From: Deinococcus apachensis DSM 19763
GTDB taxonomy: Bacteria > Deinococcota > Deinococci > Deinococcales > Deinococcaceae
Length of the DNA stretch: 31,890 nucleotides
Direction of reading: 5' to 3'
Assembly: GCF_000381345.1 (NCBI RefSeq)
Contig: NZ_KB906421.1
Span: 1 to 31,890 of the forward strand
Shown here in pieces: positions 9,695-15,834 of the stretch. Below the pieces are notes generated by a model. That model was not told where the DNA came from. It saw nothing but the letters and a program-made list of their open reading frames with translations, and did not search any database. Numbering within the stretch: position 1 is the stretch's first letter; each line of letters opens with the position of its first letter. The translations under genes were made by a program, and so were the position numbers.

Positions 9695-10471
9695 TCAGTG
9701 GGCCTGTCTGAGTTGCGATGCCGTGGTCGGCGATGCGCCAAGCTGAAGGGAGAGGCGTTGAGCGGCGTTCTTCGTGTGGGCCGCGAGGGCCGTTACCCGG
9801 TCAGGGCCGAAGTGTGATTCCGGGCCGGACAGGCTGAGGCTGCCTGCGACGCTGCCGTCCGCGTGGTAGATGGGCGCCGCGACTCCGGCCGTGTCGTCTT
9901 CGAGTTCAGAGTAACTGACGGTGAAACCGGTGCCTCGGTCGTGCTGAATGTGGTGGCGCAGAGTGTCAGGATTCGTGAGCGTTCCCCGGGCGTACCGGGT
10001 GAGCTCAACGTGGTTGAGGTATGCCTCGATCGCTTCGTCAGGGAGGAAGGTGAGGATAGCGCGTGGGCATGCGCCTGCGTGGAGGGCTGCCCGGCGCCTG
10101 ATGCGTGTATACGTACGGACTGGCTGTGTACTTTCGAGCCGTTCGATGTAGATGGCCTCGTGCCCGTCCTGGAGAACGAGGCTGACGGCTTCTCTGGTGG
10201 CGTTCAGAAGGTCGTGCATGACGGGCAATGCCACCTGGCGGATGTCGAGACGCTGGGCGACGAGGTGACCGAACTGGAGAAACGCGTATCCGAGCTGGTA
10301 GTGGCCTTGCACGTTGCGTTGAAGGAGACCAGCCGTTTGGAGGGAAGCGAGGAGTCGGTGCGCGGACCCCTTGGGGAGTTTGGCGAGTGCGCAGATGTCC
10401 TAGAGGCTCAACGTCGGTCGCTCTACGAAAAGGTTAAGGAGATCCAGCGTCTTGACGACCGTGTGATTCAC
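9695..10471 (-). pseudogene. IclR-family regulator interrupted by an amber codon
   Basis: Read from GTG 10471, the frame gives VNHTVVKTLDLLNLFVERPT, then LSL, then TAG (10400-10402, codon 24), then DICALAKLPKGSAHRLLASL and LQRNVQGHYQLGYAFLQFGH in the same frame, ending at 9695. This is a complete IclR protein (258 codons, the family's usual length): winged helix-turn-helix first, effector domain after about residue 75, with the family block GVAAPIYHADGSVAGSLSLSG near the C-terminus. Only the single stop codon, inside the DNA-binding domain, breaks it. Reinitiation downstream would give an effector domain without DNA binding. Without it the operon may have lost its regulation, unless TAG is read through or is a sequencing error. 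Confidence 0.85.
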
Positions 10472-10502
10472 GTGTGTGGTACACCCTCGCTGTTCCAGTA
10501 CT

Positions 10503-10517
10503 CGGAACGTAGTTCCA
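10503..10517. promoter_or_regulatory. Candidate IclR operator
   Basis: CGGAACGTAGTTCCA contains the perfect palindrome GGAAC-GTA-GTTCC, and a further GTTCC half-site lies at 10492-10496. IclR-family boxes often follow a TGGAAnnnnnTTCCA plan, which fits. It sits about 12-26 bases after the predicted transcription start of the iclR-like gene, a good place for autoregulation. Confidence 0.5.
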
Positions 10518-10535
10518 TTTAGAGGGTGATGAGCC

Positions 10536-10564
10536 ATGCTAGTCCTGGAGAGCAAAAATGTAAA
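10536..10564 (-). promoter_or_regulatory. Promoter of the regulator/peptide-uptake operon
   Basis: On the minus strand TTTACA (10559-10564), 17-base spacer, TAGCAT (10536-10541). An ATG at 10537 lies in the -10 box itself, so it cannot be the start of the regulator; this supports GTG 10471. Confidence 0.6.
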
Positions 10565-11172
10565 CAGGACATCGGCGACGCTTCGGTCACGCTGGGAGGT
10601 ATGCAGTGGCGGGTAATTCTTCGACGAAGAATGTCTGTGGGCGGTCTTGATGTGTGTGCAATAGAGATGGGAAACGACGCGAAAAGGAGGGAAAGCGGGG
10701 GAGGGGAGAAGAAGAAAAACGTCCATTGGGTGGACGTTTTGGGGGGTTGCGGGAATGAGTGGGAAAGGGGATTTTAACTTGACACGGTAGGGGCGATGGA
10801 GGGACAGGGTGGGAGATGTACCACCCAGCGGCACCCTCGAACGGTTCGATAGCACACTGACCTCCCGCGATGCCGACCAAGCTATTGCAGCGAGATGAGG
10901 GGGTGAGCTTGCAGGCGGGTCGAGTTCAAGAGTACGACAGGCCGGATGCGAGTCCGAGTAAAACGCCGGTCACGGTTATTAAAGTGTGAAACTTTATCAC
11001 CTCCTCGCACCTGACGCTACTACGGTCCACGATGTTCGTACGGTCGGTCGCGAATGCCCCGCACATGACCGACTGGGTAAGTAGGTAAGTAAAACCGCGT
11101 AGGGGCTGTCACACAGGTACAGGGTGTATCCAGCGACCTGTTGTCCCCGCGCACATCCCGTAAGACACCCTC
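10565..11172. other. 608-bp gap with hairpins, no gene
   Basis: No coding frame on either strand has family character. It contains the strong hairpin at 10716-10740 and a smaller inverted repeat AAAGT-GTGAA-ACTTT (10981-10995). A short minus-strand frame from GTG 10973 (VTGVLLGLASGLSYS, stop at 10926) resembles the start of a membrane transporter, but it is only 15 codons long. Confidence 0.4.
10716..10740 (-). terminator. Orphan intrinsic terminator-like hairpin
   Basis: AAAACGTCCA, 5-base loop, TGGACGTTTT: a perfect 10-bp stem. On the minus strand it is followed by TTTTTCTTCTTC, so termination of minus-strand transcripts is more likely. No intact gene ends here; it could shield the operon promoter at 10536-10564 from upstream transcription or be the tail of a lost gene. 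Confidence 0.55.
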
Positions 11173-12189
11173 ATGCCGTTGCTGCTTTCTGTCCTTGATC
11201 TCGCGCCTGTGAGTGCTGGCTCCCCGCCGGGGCAGGCGTTGCACAACACCCTCGACCTGGCCCGGCGGGTCGACCGACTCGGCTACACCCGGTACTGGCT
11301 CGCCGAGCACCACAACACCGGCACGTTCAACAGCACGGCGACCGACATCCTGATCGCCTTGGTGGCCCGCGAGACCCAGACGATTCGAGTGGGCTCGGGC
11401 GGCATCATGCTGCCCAACCACGCCCCGCTGCGCGTCGCCGAGAACTTCAAGACATTGGAGGCGTTGTTTCCCGGCCGAATCGACCTGGCGCTGGGACGTG
11501 CACCAGGAACGGATCAGGTGACGGCGTTCGCGCTTCGCCGTTCCCTCGAAGCCCTGCAGGCGGATGACTTCCCCGAGCAGATTCACGCCTTGCGCGCCTT
11601 TGCAGGGGAGGAAATGTTTCCCCCCGAGCATCCCTTCCGCCGCGTGCGAGCCACACCGGACGGAGTGCCTCTCCCACCCCTCTGGTTGCTCGGGTCGAGC
11701 ACGTACGGGGCACAATTGGCCGCCCAACTCGGGCTGGGCTACGCGTTCGCCTACCACTTCAGTCCGGAGGCTGCCCAAAGGGCCATGTGGTTGTACCGCG
11801 AACGCTTCACACCTTCGGATCAACTCGCGCAGCCGCACGCCATTCTCGCGGTGTCGGTCATGGTCGCCCGGACGCGTGAACGCGCCGAGGCACTCGCCCG
11901 AACGCAAGAGCAGCTGACGGTCGGGATCCGCACGGGGCGTGATCTTCCCCTGGTCAGCCCGGAGGAGGCGCTGCAGCGTCCCATGACGCCGCAGGAGCAG
12001 GGAGTGGCCCGCTTGGGGCGGAACCTGCTCGTGTATGGCACCCCGGATGAGGTGAAGGCGCGCTTGGAGGAACTTGCCAGTCGGTTCGAGGCGGACGAAC
12101 TGATGGTGACGTCAAACATTCACAGTCATGAGGAGCGGGTTGAGTCGTACGAACTGCTGGCCGACGCTTTCAACCTTGCCCGAGGCTAG
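11173..12189 (+). CDS. LLM-class flavin-dependent oxidoreductase (luciferase-like)
   Basis: 338 residues, the normal size of the MsnO8/YhbW-type branch of bacterial-luciferase-like monooxygenases, FMN-dependent cytoplasmic TIM barrels. The opening LLLSVLDLAPVSAG, then RYWLAEHHN (diagnostic WxAEHH block), IRVGSGGIMLPNHAPLRVAE (phosphate/FMN contacts), LFPGRIDLALGRAPGTD and LWLLGSSTYGAQLAAQLGL follow the family order. The C-terminal block YGTPDEVKARLEEL is also typical. No ribosome binding site is visible. The stop codon TAG lies in the CTAG of a repeat half-site (12186-12210). It is monocistronic and convergent with the winged-helix regulator gene. The substrate is unknown. Confidence 0.92.
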   Translation: MPLLLSVLDLAPVSAGSPPGQALHNTLDLARRVDRLGYTRYWLAEHHNTGTFNSTATDILIALVARETQTIRVGSGGIMLPNHAPLRVAENFKTLEALFPGRIDLALGRAPGTDQVTAFALRRSLEALQADDFPEQIHALRAFAGEEMFPPEHPFRRVRATPDGVPLPPLWLLGSSTYGAQLAAQLGLGYAFAYHFSPEAAQRAMWLYRERFTPSDQLAQPHAILAVSVMVARTRERAEALARTQEQLTVGIRTGRDLPLVSPEEALQRPMTPQEQGVARLGRNLLVYGTPDEVKARLEELASRFEADELMVTSNIHSHEERVESYELLADAFNLARG

Positions 12190-12210
12190 CCCGGCGTCCA
12201 TCTTGGTTTG
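12186..12210 (+). repeat. Half-site of the CTAG/GTCCA repeat
   Basis: CTAG, CCCGGC, GTCCATCTTGGTTTG: same order and spacing as the right halves of the two palindromes at 13705-13842. The left arm AAGTGGAC is missing, so this is a solitary half. It provides the stop codon of the flavin oxidoreductase gene. Confidence 0.55.
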
Positions 12211-12223
12211 ACGAGGCGAAGGG

Positions 12224-12871
12224 CTATGCGGGCCGGGACACTGGGCACAAGACGAATTGACACAGATACGTTTGCGCTCCTGCCTGCCCCGCGTACCGAT
12301 GAAACACGCCTAGGAGTTCCGCCTGCAGCGCCTTCGCGTCCTCGAAGTCGAGCGACAGGGCCGGGTACACGAACGACAACAACGCTGGGCGCTGACCGGC
12401 GACCGTCTCGTCCGCGTCGGGTGAGCGCGACATCTTCGAATGCATCTGGCCGTCCTCACCCCGTGCGACGCGCAGGCCCCACCCCTCGCCCGTGTCCCGC
12501 AGCGCCTGCGCGACGTTACGCCGCACCCATGCCCCCACCTCGCCTTCCACCCCTTCCAGGTACGCGTCTAACGACTCGTAGCGCGTCACCTCAAAGGGCA
12601 CGAAGAACACGGGCGCAGCGGCCTGGTACAGCCGCATGGGTCGGCCCTTGCGCGTTCGTACGCCGACGTCCCGCAGCAGGCCGAGAGCGGTGAGGCGCCG
12701 CACACGGTAGCGAACCCAATCGAGGTCCTCGCCCAGCTCGCGAGCCACTTCGGCCACGCTGCGCCCTTCATCCAGGAACGCCCCGAGCAACCGGGTCGTC
12801 CGAACGTCGACGAGCGCGTGCGCAGCGGCAGTGTCGCGCACGGTGAGGCTCCCGAAATTCTGGTGTGTCAT
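12224..12871 (-). CDS. Winged-helix (ArsR-like) transcriptional regulator
   Basis: 215 residues. The N-terminal 80 residues form a winged helix: RTTRLLGAFLDEGRSVAEVA, RELGEDLDWVRYRVRRLTAL, GLLRDVGVRTRKGRPMRLYQ, with recognition helix and a basic wing (RTRKGRPMRLY). The C-terminal half (PVFFVPFEVTRYESLDAYLE and onward) is a ligand or dimer domain I do not recognise. The gene is divergent from the alpha/beta hydrolase with only 29 bases between starts, which suggests control of that gene and of itself. It appears leaderless: TACCCT on the minus strand lies 7 bases before the ATG and no ribosome binding site is present. Confidence 0.8.
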   Translation of the reverse strand: MTHQNFGSLTVRDTAAAHALVDVRTTRLLGAFLDEGRSVAEVARELGEDLDWVRYRVRRLTALGLLRDVGVRTRKGRPMRLYQAAAPVFFVPFEVTRYESLDAYLEGVEGEVGAWVRRNVAQALRDTGEGWGLRVARGEDGQMHSKMSRSPDADETVAGQRPALLSFVYPALSLDFEDAKALQAELLGVFHRYAGQAGAQTYLCQFVLCPVSRPA

Positions 12872-12877
12872 GTTCGG

Positions 12878-12884
12878 TAGGGTA
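12878..12884. promoter_or_regulatory. Overlapping divergent -10 elements
   Basis: TAGGGTA reads as TACCCT on the minus strand (12879-12884), 7 bases before the regulator ATG (leaderless), with GGGACA 17 bases upstream as a weak -35. It reads as TAGGGT on the plus strand (12878-12883), which would start the hydrolase mRNA about 10 bases before its ATG. The two promoters would exclude each other. Confidence 0.45.
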
Positions 12885-12900
12885 CGCCGACACTAGAGTC

Positions 12901-13722
12901 ATGTCCCTGTACACCCTGGAGCATGGTGACCGAGCGCAGCCCACTGTGGTCTTCCTGCACGGCGCTGGCGTCACGAGCTGGATGTGGCATGACACTATGC
13001 AGGCCCTGCCCCAGTTGCATTCCCTTGCCCCCGACCTGCCCGGCCTTGGCCAGAGTGCGCACCTCGGTCCCTTCAAGGTGGCCTCAGCCGCTCGCCAACT
13101 GGCTACGTTCATCGCGGAGAGGGCGACGGACGGGCGGGCGCACGTGGTAGGGCACTCGCTGGGCGGAGCGGTGGCCGCGCACCTCACAGCGCACTTTCCG
13201 CAGGTGGTGCGCAGCGCGACGTTGATCGGTGTGACGGCGAGGCCGATACGGTTTGAGGGAGCCCTCGTGTGGGCGATGGTCGGCCTCGGCCCGTTGATAC
13301 GGACCCCCTGGATGATCCGCATGCAAGCCCGGGCATTGGGCGTGCCGTCTCACGCGTGGGCAATGTTCGAAAGAGATCAGCAGGCGATGACGGGGGCCGT
13401 GTTGCGCGCCGTGATGACCGAGGGTGTTCGCTTTCGCGTCCCACCGGGCCTGCGCCTGGCAGGTGTGCCGCTGCTGACGCTCGTCGGGTTGCGGGAAGGA
13501 GCACTCAATGTGAGGTCGGCGGTGGATCTCGTTGAGGGTGTTCCGGGAGCTCAGGCCCTGGGTATCGCGGGGGGGTCGCACACGTGGATGGCGCGGCAGC
13601 AGGGCCTACTGGCACAAACGCTCACAGCGTTCTGGTCGGGGAGGGAGGTTCCCAACGAACTTGTCGAGCTGACAGCAACGTCGACAGGGCCGAGCGCCAG
13701 ACCGAAGTGGACAGCCAACTAG
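12901..13722 (+). CDS. Alpha/beta hydrolase
   Basis: 273 residues, cytosolic. TVVFLHGAGVTSWMWHD carries the oxyanion-hole HG block, LAPDLPGLGQS the strand before the nucleophile elbow, and VVGHSLGGAVA the elbow with Ser86. GGSHTWMARQ supplies the likely catalytic His. The substrate class (ester, amide or haloalkane) is not deducible. The start at 12901 is preferred because the in-frame codon at 12865 would overlap the divergent regulator. The last residues (SARPKWTAN) are encoded by the left arm of the first palindromic repeat, whose CTAG provides the stop, so the C-terminus may have been rewritten by the repeat. Confidence 0.85.
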   Translation: MSLYTLEHGDRAQPTVVFLHGAGVTSWMWHDTMQALPQLHSLAPDLPGLGQSAHLGPFKVASAARQLATFIAERATDGRAHVVGHSLGGAVAAHLTAHFPQVVRSATLIGVTARPIRFEGALVWAMVGLGPLIRTPWMIRMQARALGVPSHAWAMFERDQQAMTGAVLRAVMTEGVRFRVPPGLRLAGVPLLTLVGLREGALNVRSAVDLVEGVPGAQALGIAGGSHTWMARQQGLLAQTLTAFWSGREVPNELVELTATSTGPSARPKWTAN

Positions 13723-13736
13723 TCCGGCGTCCACTT
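13705..13736. repeat. Palindrome AAGTGGAC-N6-CTAG-N6-GTCCACTT, copy 1
   Basis: Perfect 8-bp arms at 13705-13712 and 13729-13736 placed symmetrically six bases either side of CTAG (13719-13722). It overlaps the end of the hydrolase gene. Confidence 0.75.
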
Positions 13737-13828
13737 TGATTTACCACATGGTGGAAAAAGAAAAAATGGTGTAGGCGCACCTCCTTTCGGGCAGTTGAAT
13801 TGCCAGACGAAAGTGGACACTGGACTAG
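13719..13828. mobile_element. Possible MITE-like element between two CTAG sites
   Basis: The 110 bp between the two CTAG cores begin CTAGTCCGGCGTCCACTTTG and end with the near inverted repeat (complement CTAGTCCAGTGTCCACTTTC). No frame codes for a protein. Inverted ends plus flanking CTAG fit a non-autonomous element with a 4-bp target, but the outer arms outside the CTAGs are also related, so tandem palindromes are an equal reading. Confidence 0.4.
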
Positions 13829-13842
13829 CTTGTGGTCCACTT
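13811..13842. repeat. Palindrome AAGTGGAC-N6-CTAG-N6-GTCCACTT, copy 2
   Basis: Same design as copy 1: arms at 13811-13818 and 13835-13842, CTAG at 13825-13828. The N6 spacers differ from those of copy 1, so arms and core are conserved and spacers are not. Confidence 0.75.
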
Positions 13843-13868
13843 CGGTTTGAGGTTGGTGGCTTGAAAGG

Positions 13869-14498
13869 TCAGGGCCTCGTATCATTACGCTGCGCCAAAA
13901 AGCGCTCGAAGTCCTCTGGCGTGCGTACCCCATGGTGCAACACCGCGTCGTACACATCCGTGCCGCCCACTTCCTCCGGGTACTCGGGCCGATCGCACCA
14001 CACCCGCTTGACCCAAAGCACTGCCAAACGCTGCTCCTGGGTCAGGGCGCGCGCCAAATGCTCGGCGTGCCCCCGCTGCGGTCGAGGGGCCGCCGAGCGC
14101 CACACCGTCACGTCGATCTTCCACACCTGACCGCTCACCGCGGCGTACCGCAGCACGAAGTAATGCCGCTCATCGCTGGGGTTCCCCGAAGGACTGCGTT
14201 CTCCTGTTTCATCGCGGTACAGCACTTCTCGTATGCCGTGCGTGCCCATCACCGGGGTCATGGCCGTCATGATGCGTTGGGCGCTGGGGTGGTCAGCGCG
14301 CACCATGACGTCCACGTCCGGCCAGACCATCAAGCCGGACACGGAGCTGCCGATTTGCTCGAAGGTCCCGAGTTCCCCGAGCCGCTCGGGCAGTTTCAGG
14401 TCGTGCACAACGCGCTCCGCTTCGAGTTGCAGTTCCGCTTGGCGCGCCAGCAGGATAGCGGCAAGGTGGTCGTCAAGCACGCGGTGTTGTGCGGACAT
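13869..14498 (-). CDS. Nucleotidyltransferase-fold protein
   Basis: 209 residues from ATG 14498. IGSSVSGLMVWPDVDVMV (from residue 49) matches the pattern of the nucleotidyltransferase superfamily: a GS motif, then two acidic residues D61 and D63 as metal ligands. The following KIDVTVW stretch could give the third acidic residue on the next strand. Members of this fold modify tRNA, proteins or antibiotics with nucleotides; which applies here cannot be said. There is no partner gene such as a HEPN or antitoxin gene next to it. The start is supported by TACACT six bases before the ATG (leaderless promoter) and no ribosome binding site. Confidence 0.7.
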   Translation of the reverse strand: MSAQHRVLDDHLAAILLARQAELQLEAERVVHDLKLPERLGELGTFEQIGSSVSGLMVWPDVDVMVRADHPSAQRIMTAMTPVMGTHGIREVLYRDETGERSPSGNPSDERHYFVLRYAAVSGQVWKIDVTVWRSAAPRPQRGHAEHLARALTQEQRLAVLWVKRVWCDRPEYPEEVGGTDVYDAVLHHGVRTPEDFERFLAQRNDTRP

Positions 14499-14504
14499 GA
14501 CTTC

Positions 14505-14510
14505 AGTGTA
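14505..14510 (-). promoter_or_regulatory. Leaderless -10 of the nucleotidyltransferase-like gene
   Basis: TACACT on the minus strand, six bases before the ATG at 14498, with TTGTCC 16 bases upstream as a possible -35. Confidence 0.45.
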
Positions 14511-14650
14511 TGGGGCCGTGGTGGCCGGACAACAAGCAGACCCGATTGGACAGCGGACTGGGGCAAGCTGACGACGGCAAAGGGGAACGCGCCTTGAGGT
14601 CGACCCGCGAAGTGCTCGCAAACGTCATGCTTCTGCCACCCTGCCGCCTC

Positions 14651-14656
14651 TACGCT
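14651..14656 (+). promoter_or_regulatory. Leaderless -10 of the lipoprotein gene
   Basis: TACGCT lies six bases before the ATG at 14663; no ribosome binding site and no clear -35 are visible. Confidence 0.4.
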
Positions 14657-14662
14657 CGATGC

Positions 14663-15292
14663 ATGCATGTTACCCGCTCCATTCTCGGCGCTCTGCTCGG
14701 CTTTGCGCTGCTTGGCTGTTCCGCATCTCCCGCCCCGACCTCGGAGTTCGATTGGTTTACGGTTCTTTCAAAGCTCAGGTCGGGCGACTTGGCCTCGAGC
14801 CATGCGCTCGATAAGTTCATCGAGACCGAAAACTTCGTTCGCTCGGGCACGATTGGGAGCGGCGACCCGTGGAACGACATGCTCTACAGTGGCACGCACC
14901 TCGGGCACGAGGTCACGGCGCGGATTTTCAACGACTTCGACTCGCACGATCCGCCGAATTCCATTCAATTCACGGTGCACACGGACGACGTTCTCACGTC
15001 TGCTCGTTCGCTGCAAACGCATCTGCTCAAGAAGTACCCGTTGCAGACGACCTTCAAACGCATTCCCGGTCATGTGAAGACGGAACAGGCGTTCGACGAG
15101 TTTCTCTACGCGAGGAGCGTCGGGCAGGATGTCGGGTTCGGCCTGCTCGACGTGTGGGGTGTGAACATTGCGACCGTGATTCCGGAGTTCAAGCCGCGCG
15201 ACGAGTTCTGCACGCTTCGCCTGCAGGTCGAGCGTGACCGAGGTACGGAGCGCTTGACCTTGTCGCTGACATATCACGTGGACGACGAGTAA
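14663..15292 (+). CDS. Putative lipoprotein of unknown function
   Basis: 209 residues. MHVTRSILGALLGFALLGC is a type II signal peptide with lipobox ALLGC (lipidated Cys19), so the protein should be tethered to a membrane facing outward. The mature part is mixed alpha/beta with stretches such as SIQFTVHTDDVLTSARSLQT and ERLTLSLTYHVDDE. I recognise no family. The ATG at 14663 is chosen over earlier in-frame codons because it places the signal peptide at the N-terminus and has a TANNNT element just before it. It is adjacent and divergent to the nucleotidyltransferase-like gene; no operon partners. Confidence 0.75.
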   Translation: MHVTRSILGALLGFALLGCSASPAPTSEFDWFTVLSKLRSGDLASSHALDKFIETENFVRSGTIGSGDPWNDMLYSGTHLGHEVTARIFNDFDSHDPPNSIQFTVHTDDVLTSARSLQTHLLKKYPLQTTFKRIPGHVKTEQAFDEFLYARSVGQDVGFGLLDVWGVNIATVIPEFKPRDEFCTLRLQVERDRGTERLTLSLTYHVDDE

Positions 15293-15295
15293 TCC

Positions 15296-15834
15296 CCCAG
15301 CTTCCGCCTGGCAGGGAAAATCTCGGGAGAACCTTGGGGCGCTCAAGTCCGATCAAGCTCAAACTCGTCTTGACTTCGGCTGCCACATTGACCATGCCCG
15401 CCACCGCACCTGTGGCAGTGGAACGTTTGACGTCAACGTCCCCACCAGGGACTGAAGAAGGCAGTCGGTATGAACCACTTCGAGGGCCGTTCTTGGCAGG
15501 GCTGCATCACCATGCCATGGTGTGCGTTGATCGTAGTCGCCATCCTTGAGCCTGGAGTAGGCAGGCGACAGGTCACCCTCCCCGCCATCGAGACCCAGCA
15601 CAAACCCTCGGAAAGGGAAATCGAGGGTCACCGCCAGGGTCCGGTCAGCGAGAGGTGTAGGCTTAAACCGCTTCAGCTCCTGTTGCGCCTGATCAAAGGG
15701 TTTCGAGCAAGTCAGGATCTGTTGGGTGGTCCTGGCAGATCGGACCTGCCACTGGGCGTATTGGCACGAGTGGAAGTGACGGGCTCAGCTTCCCCCCGCC
15801 CAGCTCAACACACAAACGGCCACAACCCCTGGCG
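15296..15834. other. 539-bp gap, no recognised gene
   Basis: On the minus strand a frame stays open from about 15790 to 15359 and includes a GTG at 15631 (TLDFPFRGFVLGLDGGEGD). It has no ribosome binding site, no family resemblance and weak coding character, so I do not call it. No terminator with a T tract is visible for the long operon that ends at 15835. Confidence 0.4.

Noticed and set aside
10400..10537. ATG at 10537 as start of the IclR regulator
   Set aside because: It lies in the -10 box of the predicted promoter, and the extra residues are not IclR-like; GTG 10471 fits the family length.
10926..10973. Short frame VTGVLLGLASGLSYS resembling a DMT transporter start
   Set aside because: Only 15 codons before a stop; the nearby GAGGAGGTGAT is 22 bases away; no continuation in any frame.
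12865..12900. Earlier start for the alpha/beta hydrolase
   Set aside because: It would overlap the start of the divergent regulator and adds 12 residues without family character.
15359..15790. Minus-strand open frame in the gap before the FGE-like gene
   Set aside because: No start signal, no recognised family; length is within what a high-GC sequence gives by chance.
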